DNA of 64,000 bases, from positions 34,414,279 through 34,478,278 of the forward strand of contig CM037785.1 of the NCBI GenBank assembly GCA_021229015.1. Reading direction: 5' to 3'. Source of the stretch: Solen grandis. Taxonomy: Eukaryota; Mollusca; Bivalvia; Adapedonta; Solenidae. Below are positions 20,048 to 33,320 of the stretch, in pieces; the stretch's first letter is position 1, and the number at the start of each line of letters is the position of its first letter. Both the position numbers and the translations under genes were made by a program. The notes beneath the pieces are model-generated. The model ran no database searches. It was not told the origin of the DNA and saw only the letters and a list, made by a program, of their open reading frames with translations.

Positions 20048-20427
20048 AGACAATAATTAATTAAGAGACTACTAAGACAGTAAATTAACATCACTATGTG
20101 TATAAGCAACCAAATGGAAACAGATTGTTAAATAAAACAACATTATGTGCCATTCTTAATCGTAACCTAGTAAATATTAATGTATTATGTATCTGTAAAT
20201 GTTCAAATGTGATATGTGCAAATCGTTTGCTATTAATGTAAGAAATATTACTTTTTATTTATTGATGATTAACTTGGGTTTCTGCTCTGAAATTTGAAAT
20301 AGTTGCAATATTTAAACAGACAAAACATCCTCATCATCACTTTTTTTACACCATTCCCATCATGACTAATGTGACGATGAGTCGTCACATGTATAAATAC
20401 AATCTCTGACTAATACGTCAAGCATTC

Positions 20428-20512
20428 GACTCTTTGGCTCAGTGGTTAGAGCATTGGACTCGCACGCCAGCGGACCGGGTTCGGTCCTGGGCCGGGTCGG
20501 TTTTGTTACACT
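20428..20512 (+). mobile_element. tRNA-like SINE head
   Basis: ggctcagtggttagagc forms a perfect D-arm/A-box and ccgggttcggtcctgg a B-box-like element. The acceptor ends do not pair and the anticodon stem is poor, so I read this as a retroposed tRNA-like head, not a working tRNA gene. Confidence 0.45.
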
Positions 20513-21330
20513 ATCATTGTCTGCTTTATTATTAACCAGTTGCCCCTATACAGCGTGTTGACGAGCAGAACAGACCCAGATCAGACAGATCCTTTACGAT
20601 TTAGCTCAAGAGCTCTCACTGTATGTATTGTGCTCGGTTGCTGTTGAGTCTGTACCCTCAAACATATCTCCAAATAAGTGCATGCATGAATTCCACAAAC
20701 TCTACTTTTAAATTAAACTCCAGGAACTTAAATATGGTAAAACGTCATTCTTTTTAATTGAATCATGAACATATATTAAGAATTAGGTATTCACATCTCT
20801 GAGTGAATGGATAGTTTCCTTGTGTGACTAGAGGTATGTATTTCAATTATTACTTATGCAACATTTGTAGTATTGCACTTAGCGTTTTTGTTTTGTTGTA
20901 GTACTACGCGCTAAGAAAGTTGGTGGTATTTGGGTCATGTTGTATACACCTATCTGTAGTATAAAATCAAAACTCGCTCGCCCTAATTTTCCGTAGTTTT
21001 CGTTTTACATACTGTAACCTATTGGTCCTCCGCATTACGGAAAGTATAGCTCATGTCATGTGTACACTGCATGCAGGCATCGTTCCAAATTGTCGCCGGC
21101 ATAAATAGCTCACATAGATAAAACTTGTTTTTGTAAAATGATCCTAAATATCTCGCATTGCAGTATTCTTTTTAAGAATAACCGGAACATAATGCTATCA
21201 GTTTAAGACACCTTAAATGTCAGATGTCCTAACATTAAAAGAAGATAAGTTAGCCTGGCAAATGTCATATGTTTTCATTAACTTTCTGGCCAGATAAATC
21301 TACTCTTCTTTGCGTATTCATCTTCATCTT
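20513..21330. other. No feature seen
   Basis: AT-rich sequence without repeats or frames of interest. Confidence 0.5.
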
Positions 21331-21334
21331 CACG

Positions 21335-21638
21335 AACCGGTGCCGGTGAACGAATGGTTAGAGCGTCCACCCTTTAACCGGAAGGTCATGGATTCGACAC
21401 CTGGCAACAACATACCAAAGCCACTAAAATGTTCTATTTATATCTCATTTGAGCCTTGTGTTCTGGAAAGGGTAGTTCCAGGTGTCTTAATAATGTGATA
21501 CGGTATAATGCCACATGTCTTCAGCGTAATGATGCAGTGAGGAAGTGCTTTGTCTATCTCACGTAGACAGATGTCAAAAACTGACTTAAACAATGTCTCT
21601 GGAACATTAATACCACACAAATGAACAAACATATATGA
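21335..21638 (+). mobile_element. Decayed family-2 SINE
   Basis: Head accggtgccggtgaacgaat and gttagagcgtcc, B-box-like ggattcgacacc, and body gtagttccagg, aatgccacatgtct and atgatgcagtg, in the order seen in the other family-2 copies but with many substitutions. Confidence 0.6.
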
Positions 21639-21639
21639 T

Positions 21640-22380
21640 AGGTAAAATCATGGAAACCCTTTTTTTATATGGACTGATTTCATAAAGAAAAGGAGTTTGT
21701 TGTTCCTCGACTGTATAGAGTGTTGCTATGACATCGTTATTTACGAGAACACGGGGTGTGTGAAGCAATTCAAGCATTTGGATATAACTGTCATTTTAGC
21801 TTATGGTAAAACATTAAAAATGCATTCTATATACTTTAAAAACATATCAAATATCATATCATAATTTGTAACTTATAATACACTACGCTCAAAGATAATT
21901 CTTGTGTCTGGACCAAAATATATACAAAAACTACGCAACAGCTAGGAAGTTCTTGATAAAAAAAATCAACGGACATATTTGCCTTTATTTTTTCATATTC
22001 AATCCTCTGATAAAATGAAAATGTAAAAAAAAATGCATACCTCACCACGTTTGATACACTTCATATAATCCCCGTTTTAAAATCACATATATATGCCATG
22101 GGGAAAATATGTAAGATTACCGTTCGATAATTTGTGCTGTAAACTCACGCACAAGCTTGATTTTCATTTAATCCTTATGTCACCTCATAAAGTCTCCCCA
22201 GTCTATATCACTTCATATATGAACACGATTGCGTAGTTTTGTTTGCCTCGTCCTATATAGATTTTTAAGTATAACTACAATAAGAACATCCGAAAATACT
22301 CATGTTTCACACTTCGTTCCTCTCACATATGTATTGGTTTATATTTAAGCTATACTTTATAAGTAAGATGTAAATAAGTT
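21640..22380. other. No feature seen
   Basis: AT-rich sequence without recognisable genes or repeats. Confidence 0.5.
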
Positions 22381-22383
22381 TTA

Positions 22384-22678
22384 GTGGGTTTATTGTCCAA
22401 CCGACAGTATTTCAGTCATTTGGAGACTATGTCTACTTGAAACAGACGTACAGTGCTGTCACACTGCAGTATCATGCCGTAGACTTATGTAGCATGATAA
22501 TCGTTCATTATCCCGACACCGGGCCAACCGGTTCTGGAACTACCCTTATGAGGTCAGCGCCAAAAGAGGGCCTTATACCAGTCTTATTTTAACGACTTTA
22601 GTATGTCGCGGTCGGGGACTGTACTCACGAAATCCAAATCTAGACAAACACTCTAACCATTCGGCCACGGAGACCCGT
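22384..22678 (-). mobile_element. Family-2 tRNA-derived SINE
   Basis: On the minus strand it starts cgggtctccgtggccgaatg and gttagagtgtttg, has the body ccaaccggttctgg (complement) and cacactgcagtatcatg, and ends tgactgaaatactgtcggtt. Its 5' end resembles family 1 (cctccgtggccga), whereas the body is family 2. Confidence 0.75.
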
Positions 22679-23109
22679 ATGTAAATATATAAGTACATCG
22701 GTACACGTGGTTTATTTGTCATAGTGAAAAGTATTAATATAATATAATGTACATAGAACACAATAAATATCGAAGAAATCAGCACCCGGCTCAGTGGGTC
22801 CACACGTCACCTGACAAAAACTGAAATATGTCATTTTATGCACATCAAAATGAGTTTGTTGAAGATGTAAATGCTCTATCTCAAAACAAAGCGTAGCTAT
22901 CTTAAGTTTACACCATGTGTTGCCTTTTCTCAAAGGCAATTAGAGACTATTAGAGACAATATTTTCCATTACAATAACTATGGTAACAAATGTACGGTCG
23001 ATACCTTAGTGTAGATATACGAAGTATAATGGTAGAAAACATAATAACTGCTTTACTTGAGTAAGAAAAAAAAATGATACAAAACTTATCACTTGGTGAA
23101 ATATGTTTA

Positions 23110-23348
<239 letters not shown>

Positions 23349-23349
23349 C

Positions 23350-25250
23350 CAAATGTAAACTTACCCATCAACTTCCTAGTCAAATTTTGCTCGCAACTAA
23401 TTGCTTTGTTTATATCAAGACACGAAAGTAAATGTTTCAGTTGAGGTATATTGAAACACTTGACAACACTTCCTCCTTATATCATTTGCCTCTTTTATTT
23501 AGAGATCCGTTTAGAATAAAACCGGAAGTAGAACATTTGTTAGCGGTACATTGAGCCTCTTATCAAAATGTTCTTTTTCGGTTAAAGATGTTAGTGTGCA
23601 TGAAGTAGATATTAGGTACTCTTAGTCCTCATAGCCGATATCAGAAGTATTTAAAGGTACGAAAGGTCATTTTAACATAAATTCTTTTGTATCCTGTTAA
23701 TTGATATAGTTCTTCGTTTGGAATTTAGACTAAACTCGTTGCCGTATGTAATTCATATATATTCCAAAGTATGTAGATTTGTTTCTAATATGGTTGTTGA
23801 TGGAATTTTACATATCCAGCGTATGTTTGTCATAAACTTAACCAATGCGGTTATTTAAATGCCTGAAAATGCATCGCTTTATATACTAAAACTGAAAATG
23901 ATCTTTCAACTCATTCGAGGCATTATATGGGATTAAAGGAGCCATGGTATTCTCCGCAAAAAAAATATGTTGTGTACATTGTATCCAGTCGACAAATGTC
24001 TGTCAATGTTTCAACACAGAATAAATAAAAACACTTATTCAGTTGAACTCATACCGGTCAAAAAATAACCTTAAATTTTATATCAATCATACGTACGTGT
24101 AAAGTATGCATTTTCGTACTTGGATGTCTGAACTGTATCCACTTTTTTTCTGTATGTCACAGGTTATTGTTTGCAACTTTATTTAGCTTTGATTATAATT
24201 TTTGAACCGAGACAAACACTTCAGTACGAATTTTACGACTTTGCCATGTCTCGGCCTGAAGTGTTGTATGATCATATAATGTGAAAATATGCAAAATTTA
24301 CCTGAATTGTTTAACAAGACAAAATTGTTACGCACTACATGTATTTAGACCGGTATATAGAATGAAAGCACTGCGGTCAAGAGGTAACATACAGTGCATG
24401 ATTGCGGATTCGAATACTGTGGTTTTAGTTAAGGTCAAGGCTCCTTTTTGGTTTTACTGGTCCAATCCAGAAGCTATCAATGGAGATTAATATTGGTTGT
24501 AAGAACTTGTTTCCTAATCGACGTAACAGGAAATGCTTAGATATAGAAATTACCGCATTTAACTTAGCATGAAGGTATATGTACACAGAATAACAAGAAA
24601 CACATTTTCGGCCATGGGCCTTTTCTAACAAGCAAAGGTTAATTGTTGGTACAAGTGGCCTCCCCAAAAAGAATAGAAAAATGGCTCATGTCAGATCATC
24701 TGGCAGTTATCACGCTGACACGATCCAGATTGGATTTTACTGAATTTAGAAATGTCACAAGTTTTGTTAAGTAACCTTTGACCAAAGACCTAAAGGTTAC
24801 GTAAACATGGTTAATAGAGTTTATAGAAGAAAATCTCACAAGCGTAGGAGCGAAAATGGAAAAATGATGAAAGAAAAATGACTGATTGGTTCTAATACGT
24901 TTAAGCCGATTTTCAGCAATTTTGGTGATTATCTTTGTTTCCATGGTGGCCCAGTGCTGCAGACGAAGCATCAACAAGCAAAACGTAAAGATGAACAAGA
25001 TGTGTTCCAACTAAGATCCAGTCAAGAGTTACCTAACGTGTTTATTCAATGTCCCTGAATACATTAATGAAGTATTAAATCATTAAGCATAGATGCTTAC
25101 TATGATATATGCCTGATAGTAAGTTGAAGGTAAACACATAACCAGTTTGTGACGCCGACGCCGAAAAGAATAATTTGAAATACTTTGTGTCAAGCTAAGA
25201 ATCACAGTGGTCAGGCGGGAAGTATGTCGCTTCAATCTGCTGAGCTATTA
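23350..25250. other. No supported gene
   Basis: Open frames of 70-104 codons exist, but none has a recognisable domain or splice-supported neighbours. A B-box-like ggattcgaatactg at about 24408 hints at another decayed retroposon. Confidence 0.5.
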
Positions 25251-25255
25251 ATAGT

Positions 25256-25438
25256 AAAGGTAATACATCCATCATTAAGTTTCAATCATGGTCCTTCAAA
25301 TGCTTAAAAAAATTCAGTGTAGATGACTTGGATTACTTTTTTGTTCTAACTATAAATACTTGCATTTACTATAAAATTCCAATGATCAGTTGATAGACCA
25401 TGATTACAATTTAATGATAGTTGGGTTACCTTCATTCC
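25256..25438. mobile_element. MITE-like palindromic element (aaggtaatacatccatcatt ends)
   Basis: The left end aaggtaatacatccatcatt then aatcatggtccttcaaatg is answered at the right by ttgatagaccatgattacaa and tttaatgatagttgggttac, its imperfect reverse complement. The copy at 27926-28125 has the same ends. Confidence 0.7.
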
Positions 25439-26367
25439 TGCTTTCAGGAAACGCAGTAAATAATCATGTTTAACATCATATGCAGCACATCTGTAATTTA
25501 CTGTGTGGTCATTTTCAAAACCGCCATTACCGTTTATATTTCTGGAACGGAACTACAATATGTAATTTGCTTTTGTTTTAAATGTCAATCTATTCTAGAT
25601 CATTTTCAGGGGCTGTTGCAGCATAAACAACGTATATAATGAATCAAGCTTCTGTCTACGTAAACGGATTTGGAGAATCTAATCATAGAAAGACGCCGTT
25701 ACATTATTATAACAATCACTCTATCAGAATGGAAATATCATATAATTATATACGCAATAAGCTAGAGAAGGTAGCTATGGCTAATAACTATATTTATTTG
25801 TATTCCTAATTTGTCCTGTCATTTCTGAGATACAAGCTCTTTCAGCACAGACTGATCGGTAATATGGAACTCTTTAACATGTTTTTTCTTCAGTATGCAT
25901 CGACACATGTTATATTTAGTTATCTGTAATATGACGAGCAAACAATTAAAGCTGCTGATATTACTAAACTTGTCATAGCATTCGCAATTTCTTTCCTGCT
26001 TATTATATTTCCGGTACCATTTGTATCTATGCAGGATCCACTGCAAAGCCTACTTAGGACGACCTACTTTGTTTTTTTGACTGCAACACTTGTGTATGCT
26101 ACCTTCTGTAAACCGTATAAAAACTTGTATTCTTTCTCTTATATGGAGCTGAAAATCTTAAACTGTTGAAACAATTGTAACACTGGTGCATTTCATGTAT
26201 TTAAAACAAAATTTATCGGAAAATTTCCTTTTGAATAACTTTCTGTCGTTTTCTATATATATAAAAAGTTTCAAGTAAATACAGCAGATTTGTCTGCAGT
26301 CATAATTTCCTGTCTATCATTATGAAAATACAATTTTATATGGCGAAGAAAACAATCTTTGTTCTAA

Positions 26368-26620
26368 TGTCTTCTTGATAAATGTATTATTGTCTACTTA
26401 TTACCTGTTTTAGTGTCTATATAACATTCTAATGTCCACTAAATATATACTTTATTGTCCACTTTATGGAGATTCTAATGTCTACTTAATAAATGCCCTA
26501 AAGTCCACTTAATAAATATTTTGGTCTACTTTATATGTCCTAATGTCCACTAAATACATTTTCCAATGTTTACTTTAAAATGCTGTAATGCCTACGCTAT
26601 AACTGGGTTCTAGTGTCTAT
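26368..26620 (+). repeat. Degenerate tandem repeat, unit about 22-35 bp
   Basis: ctaatgtccactaaatata, ctaatgtctacttaataaat, ctaaagtccacttaataaat, ctaatgtccactaaataca and relatives recur about ten times over 250 bases with drift in length and sequence. Confidence 0.7.
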
Positions 26621-27925
26621 TTTATATGATAAATGAAAATATGTAATATATTTATATATTGTGTTCAAATGTATTTAAATGCCGTTCACTACTTTGTATA
26701 ATTGTGATGTATATCTTTATATAATATGTGTATATAACCCAAAAGACCGTAAAGTTTACGTGTAATAAAATATGTTCTGTTCTGTTCTATTTTATTAATG
26801 TTCTATTGCCTACTTTGTAGGGTACAACTTTGTAGTCATACAGGTGAGAAACAGAGACTTTTACAAAGGATCGGCCCAGTCATATAAATGCATGTATACA
26901 TCCGACAAAATGAAATACAAACCGGAAACCACTACAGTAGTTGTAATGTTTATAATTTATCACAAGGAGACAATGAGGGGGCAATTTACACCACAAATGC
27001 GGATATACAAACACAACAATGGTAAATAAACAGTATAATAAATAGACTTGATGTGTGTTGTGACCGTGTTTGGTATTAATTCTCGCACAGATAATGCGCA
27101 TTAAATTTCTACTCGAGGTGCTACAGTTCGAACCAGTCGAGCACTGATACGAGTATATGACTTTTCCCATCATATTGAAACTGAAAATATAAATTCTCAT
27201 ACACACACACTTGAGATAAATGCCTGGATCCGTGCGTGTAAATGAATAAACAATTCATGTATGTAAATTGGATGTTTTAATGCTTAAGCTGCCGTGGAAA
27301 CTCAATTAGAGTTAGAACAAACAGTGATCGATGATGCTAATGAAATTAACTTATTCAAACTTGCACTTGAGGGGAACATAAATGCTTGCTTATAGCCCCT
27401 CGTGACAGTATTTGATGTTAAAATGTCAAAAAAAAAATGTCAAGGCCATATACTTTGCCTTATTGCCACACGCTGTCCCATTTTCAAGTCATTGTGTCAT
27501 TACATGTAAATTAGCGTATATGTACGTTTATGTACGTGGCTTTACATCAGTTGATATCACGCGTGTTCACCCAAAACTGCGCGAATCTAAAGGCAGAAAA
27601 CACCTTCATCAACACACGAGCTGCTCGAACTGATGGTCCCAAAACAACACATTGGTGTGTTATTCTCATACACACCCATTATTTCATTGGTAATTGTTGG
27701 TTTACATGTGGCGTATCCGTCATCAACAATGTAGCCGTGGTATAATGTTACTTGAGCTTTGGTGATTGTTAAAAAAACATTTGATTAGTTGGATCATTTA
27801 GATTCAAAATGATAATAAGACCAGTCCAAATTGTTAAGTGGTTTGAACACCCGGTCCGTTACATGAAGGTCGTAATTCGCCGGAATCGCGACAGCGACAT
27901 GTTTAGACCAATATAAATCCTCTTA

Positions 27926-28125
27926 AAGGTAATCAATCCATCATTAAATTGTGATCAAGGTCCATCAATGTCCATCGTAGGAATTTTATAGTAAATGCAA
28001 GCAAATTATAGACATGAAACAAACAGCCCATAACTCCATGTCAATGGATGCTTGCATCTGCTTTTAAGTCTTTTTTAGCATTTGAAGGACCATGATTATA
28101 TTTTAATGGTGGCTGGATTAAGACG
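27926..28125. mobile_element. MITE-like palindromic element, second copy
   Basis: taaaggtaatcaatccatca and attgtgatcaaggtcc at the left are matched inverted by gaaggaccatgattatat and taatggtggctggatta at the right. Same family as 25256-25438; about 200 bases. Confidence 0.7.
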
Positions 28126-28410
28126 ATGATACTAGTTTGTTATGTTAGAAATGTATTTAGTTTGTGTTTCAATATCAATTTGTTAATCTCTCTCCCTCTA
28201 TCACATATCAAGACATGATCACTGAGTCATCATTCGCACATTTATATTATTCATATGGATTGGGTACGAATGCTAAAATCTATAAATACATCATTGCATT
28301 GCCTTGCCCACTGGCCATTCTGTTGACAGAATTTTTCTTGATGGAAAAATATACGAACATAACCTAAAACAGATACATTAAATGTAAATTTTGTTCAGAT
28401 GTTAACAATT

Positions 28411-28690
28411 GCACTACTGGAAGCAGTGGTAGAACATGCGCATTGGGATGGAGAGGTTCCGGGTTCGATTCCAGCAAAAGGACACCGCTAATTTCGATGA
28501 GCAAGAAATTAACCCCTCACCCAGGTATAAATGGGTACATTAGAGTGTGGAAAATAATGTGGGCTGCCATAGCGGAGTGAAATACTCCCCATTTAGATGG
28601 ATAGATGGAGACAAATGGCCCGATGACCAGTGGTAAAAGCTGTAAGGTCGATGAACGTGCCTACGGCATGAAAATCAGACTATAAAATGC
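28411..28690 (+). mobile_element. Probable tRNA-derived SINE of a third type
   Basis: ggaagcagtggtagaacatg followed by ccgggttcgattccagc gives A- and B-box-like elements. Downstream is about 200 bases of unfamiliar body ending in ctataaaatgcaataaa. Only one copy is present, so the family call is tentative. Confidence 0.4.
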
Positions 28691-28997
28691 AATAAATTTT
28701 ACTACCTGTCATTGTTGAAGAATTATGAGCCGTAAAATGTTGAAACTTGAGCTCCTGCGCTGTATTATATAAAACTATTCAGACTAAATTCAGTGATACT
28801 TGTGAATTTCTTAATTAACGGGAAGCATAGTTTCTGCTTTCTTGATTAGGCTGACACATTATTCCTACATCAGATTTTATCTACATTTATAAATAACCTA
28901 AATTTTTAAAAACTAACAATCTAATAATTAGTTCTTTTGAAAATTTTGCAGACCAAAGTCGTTAAAATATCTCTGGTTTAGCTATGTACATGGCGCT

Positions 28998-29178
28998 CAG
29001 CATACAAGAGTAGTTCCAGGACTGGTTGGCCCGGTGTCATGATAATGAGACCGTGTGTGGTATCATGCCACATGTCTTTTGTGTGATACTGCAGTGTGGC
29101 AGCACTATATTTGTCTCCAGTAGAAAAAAGGGGCATCAAATGACTGAAATACTGTCGGTGGCCCAAATAAACGAACAT
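28998..29178 (+). mobile_element. 5'-truncated family-2 SINE
   Basis: gcgctcagcat, gtagttccaggactggtt, ggcccggtgtca, atcatgccacatgtct, atactgcagtgtggcagc and the tail tgactgaaatactgtcggtg are in family order. The tRNA-like head is absent. Confidence 0.75.
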
Positions 29179-29784
29179 ACGATTTGTATGTTTATATATC
29201 TATTCTATATGTATATACTTAAATTGACCTTAAAGATGACACAACCACGTATTACATTGTAGCACTGCTAACAGCCATGGTGATTGGTTCCTACAAGATA
29301 CTTGAATAAAAAAGAGGCGCCGCAAAATTAATTTTATCTCTGGATAATGAGCATACCAGTAATGTTATGCACATAAATGAATTTGTTTGTGCACGACATG
29401 GTTAACATCTACCCTCTCGAATTTCCTTAGATCAAAGAAGTCGGAAATAAATTAATTAATCAAGGTAGGAAAATAATGATAAATTATTGTGCTCGCTTCT
29501 AATGTAAATGTAAAAGGAAGTACGGCAACTGCGCAATATTTATGAGATTGCTTGAAATCCAGACAATTTTCGAAAAGACGCAATGATTACAGCGTATATC
29601 GGTCAACACCATGAGTACTTTATGTAGTACATCAAGAAATTTAAAGGTGACGTCAACGCAAAGAAGACAACAAGGCGGATATCTAATATGCCCCATGGGA
29701 AAATGAGTCATTAAACTCTTATGAAACCAGCCGTAGATTTTGTTTTGTTTCATGACCAGGTTAAACTGTTCCTATGTGTTATAC

Positions 29785-29960
29785 ACTGGTCCCGGTGGTA
29801 AAGTGATAAGGGACTCATAATAGTAAATTCTAGGGTTCGATCCTCGGCTTCTACATTTTAAAGTCTTTATTGGTACTCAGTATAGAAGGGCACTCTCTTA
29901 CACATCGGCTTTATTTCACTCACTTCTGTGGTGGGCCTAGACGTGCAATCTATAAACGAG
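29785..29960 (+). mobile_element. Probable tRNA-derived SINE
   Basis: cccggtggtaaagtgataag and ctagggttcgatcctcgg are A- and B-box-like. The body to about 29960 does not match the other families here. Confidence 0.4.
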
Positions 29961-30049
29961 ACTGTACATACCCTCATTCAGAACGTTGTTGACATTTTGA
30001 ACCTCACGTGATTCACGCTGTTTATCTCTCAGCACAAGATTCCCGTCGT

Positions 30050-30172
30050 AATTACGCACAATGCTATTCAGTATGTCCATTTACGTACAGCCTAAGGTGC
30101 ACGTGAACATCGTGGTATACTCAATAGCGACCGGTTGCATAGGTTTGACATACTAAACACACGCCAGGTGAC
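30050..30172 (-). mobile_element. Partial copy of the ctggcgtg MITE family
   Basis: aaggtgcacgtgaacatcgt and gaccggttgcatagg then cacacgccagg match one half of the palindromic element at 43680-43888. Confidence 0.55.
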
Positions 30173-30726
30173 AGAATATATGTACTGTGACTTGGGATGG
30201 AACCATGCCTCTTGTCTACAGAGTGAATCCTCAGTCAGGCGGTAGTATTACATAAGCGCCGAATATGGGCGTAATTAATTTCAACGTATTGAATTTTATC
30301 TTGTCGCCCGTTGAATATATCAATTTCTTTCCTCTGTCAGTTTCATGTCCCACGGGAAGGTTACCAGGAATTTATTAACGTCAAACAAGATTTGTATATA
30401 CGGTATTGTTTGGTCATACATTTATGGGAATATTAAATACAGTAAATCGTATCAATTTTATTACAAATTTGACAGGGAAAATCAGTCTCTCGAAGTGTAC
30501 GTGTATGTATAGGGGCTAGGGACACGATTAATCCTTTGCTATTTATATCATACTTTGGTAATTTGTAACCATATTTTTCATATTATAGACCATTTCGTAC
30601 CAGTCCCACCTTTCTGTGTTTTATTAGATATGGTATCATTCACACATGAATGCATCTGGAGAGATCAATTAAATAGCTGTATGTGTACAATATAAGAAAC
30701 ACTGTTTGTAGCTTTGATATACAGTA

Positions 30727-30882
30727 AAATCATAAATTTTCGTGGGACACTAATTTTCGTTGAATTTTTTGAGGGTTTTATTCCCGAATAGGAACCTCAA
30801 CGAAAAATTTTCATTTCATGAACCCACGAAATTCCCTTACATACAGAGTCAACGAATTTTGATATCAACGAATAATAATTAC
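30727..30882 (+). mobile_element. 'cgtgggacactaattttcg' dispersed element
   Basis: Starts attttcgtgggacactaatt, contains gagggttttattc and several words tcaacgaa / ttcgttga in both orientations, giving a weak hairpin. The copy at 48456-48664 is in the opposite orientation. Confidence 0.65.
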
Positions 30883-30955
30883 ATTACAGTCTTGGTTCAA
30901 CAGCAAAACAATTCAGTCTGTAATGGCAGCTAGTTACAGGCAATAGTAAGAATAT

Positions 30956-30978
30956 CCCCCCCCCCACACACACACACG
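30956..30978. repeat. poly(C)-(CA)n tract
   Basis: About 11 C followed by six to seven CA units. Confidence 0.9.
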
Positions 30979-31258
30979 ATTACGTAACCGGTTTTGACCA
31001 ATCACTAAGCGGCATTTTAATCATCAATGAGCAGGATTCATAAATGATTATTTGCTAAATTGTTCATGCCACACATTATTTATTATGTATTTGTCTCAGT
31101 CAAAGAACGCGCACATACATGAAGAATATAATTTGAAAAGGACTGATTAAAAAAAAACGAGAAATAATATTAATATTCATTTTAAGTGGAACCAGTTTTG
31201 TGATATCCGTACACTATTGTCTTTCAAACTCATCCATTAAAGCAGCATATATATATTA

Positions 31259-31625
31259 ACGGTCCCCGGTGACCGAGTGGCTTGAGCGTCCGACTCTTTA
31301 CCGGGAGGTTGTGCGGTCGATCCCCAGACCGCTGTATACCGTATTGTAAATACTACTGGTAGCCTCTGCTTGGCGCTCAACATGGCAATTCCAAGACTAG
31401 ATTTCACGGTGCATACATATGTATATGTCACAGTCTGTCTATATATGGGCCCTATATATACCTAATAAAATCTTATTTATTATAGCCTAAACTGAATTTT
31501 ACTGAAGTTGTTATCAAATACCTGTGGATGCATGGTGCAATACTTCAGTGTGGCAGCATTATATATCTGTCACAAGTAGACATCGTCTCCAAAAGACTAA
31601 AATACTATCATTGTGACGATAAACC
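31259..31625 (+). mobile_element. Family-2 SINE, interrupted
   Basis: Head cggtccccggtgaccgagtg and gcttgagcgtccg, B-box-like gcggtcgatcccc, then body gcctctgcttggcgctcaac to about 31400. The 3' part (caatacttcagtgtggcagc, agactaaaatactatcattg, aaacccaac) resumes at about 31530. The intervening 130 bases are unrelated AT-rich sequence. Confidence 0.65.
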
Positions 31626-32224
31626 CAACATACAAACAGAAACAGAAAATAGAGACCAAACCATCCTTCATTGCAATTTCGGTCACATACTACTACCTAC
31701 AAACTTGGCGACAAAATTCGTACATACTCACTTGTCACTATCACTGTCAACTTTATATAATCCACTGCTCTTCTCGCGTAACGTTCATGTCATATTTTTC
31801 ACTGTGGTACGATATTTAAAACACTAATTTAGAAATCCTTAACTTAAAAAAAGAAGTAGAGAACTCATTCTATCTTAAGATGCCTCATCTACCTAAGTCT
31901 CCGCTATATATGTATATATACTGCAAAAGGCTGAGTCAGTCCAGAGTGTGTTTACACAACGAACATAACAGCATGGTTCACTTCTACTTTGATGTAAACT
32001 TTGGTTTCGCATCACATACTTTCCCCAGTAGTGTTGTTCGTTCTCTGATTCATAATCACAACAGTATCGGCAATATCAATGATCGCAATCATGTACTGAT
32101 AAGAGCTTAAATTTTGCTTATTAGTGATATTAAAAGAAAAACAACTTACAATTACACCATATTTAAATACATACTAGAAATGGATTTGTCGATGCGACAT
32201 TATTTTAGTCACGTATACATACGT

Positions 32225-32476
32225 ATATATAGCGACGTCTAGTTGATTTTATGTGACTGGAGACCCCGTGTGCGCAAGGGGGGGGGGGGGGGCATTAGAT
32301 AGAGCCATTGATTTAGTGCAAGCCAGCCGGGAGGCATCCTCACATGATAAAAACAATCCGAGGGACAAAGACTCGAACACATAGCGGTGGCTAAGTCAGC
32401 AATTATAGTCACTCGGCCACGTAGTAACACATAGCGGTGGCCAAGTCAGCAATTATAGTCACTCGGCCACGTAGTA
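32225..32476 (-). mobile_element. Diverged SINE with a 50-bp duplication across its head
   Basis: Body agcgacgtctagttgat and gcaagccagccgggaggc match family 1 on the minus strand. The head carries two 50-base copies (32377-32426, 32427-32476) that differ by one base, each with an A-box-like segment (gtggccgagtgac on the minus strand). A run of 15 G interrupts the body at 32278-32292. Confidence 0.65.
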
Positions 32477-32989
32477 ACCACGTCATGCGTCTTTATATAG
32501 ACTTATCAATGAAATAATTAAAAATACCATGAATACAATTGTAATTTAAGTTACCAGACAAAGACTGGTGATTGTAATATACTCTACACCATGTTCAGAT
32601 ATATTAGCCTTAAAGACATTATAGCCATTATTCGACAATAATAACCGCAACCGCAATATCTCGAACACGCCCGGCCGAGCGAGAGGTCATCTATAGGCCG
32701 TGGGATTTTAAAGCAGGATTTTGTAGTTTTAGGGTTTGTAAACTTAGCCATTTCATTGGTCGCATCAGCTGTTTTATACAGCAGCCGGATACAACTATTT
32801 TTCTGGACGGTATTCAGTACTGTATATACATTACTGTTAATAAGTACTGTATATATATTAGTATGTCCAATTAAAATGGGTTTACACCACCGTTAGCGCA
32901 TGCGCAAATTGGTATTGCAGTCGAATGTAAAGCTGTGATTGTAATAATTTTAAGTGACTGATATTTTTTATGTGATTGTTTGGGGTATC

Positions 32990-33320
32990 AAATACGTGCC
33001 ATAATATGGTGGCTGATTTCTGCCATTTCGTGTTTCGTGTTGCGGGGCGAAGTTTCGCCCCGAATTGTCGAAATCTCGCGGCGAGATTTCGGGACGAAAG
33101 GTCGAAAACACGAAAATGCCAGAGTTTCGGGGCGAGATTTCGGGGCGAAAACTCGAAATTTCGCCCCGCAACACGAAACATAATATTTCGTCATTTGCCC
33201 CAAATCGCCCCGAGATTTCGACTATTCGTCTTTTCGACTTTTCGTGCGGCGCCCCGCCAACCCGCCAGGCGAGAATTCAATATTTCGCATTTCGCCTTCC
33301 GGTACATATTGTACGTGCGC
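32990..33320 (-). repeat. GC-rich 'ggggcgaaa' palindromic element, left copy
   Basis: Contains many copies of ggggcgaaa / tttcgcccc words in both orientations, bounded by tggtggctgatttctgcc on one side and ccttccggtacatattgta on the other. GC content is far above the flanks. Several false ORFs arise in both strands because the palindromic words are stop-free. Confidence 0.75.

Noticed and set aside
20428..20512. tRNA gene
   Set aside because: The D arm is good, but the acceptor stem does not pair and no convincing anticodon stem forms; it fits a retroposed SINE head.
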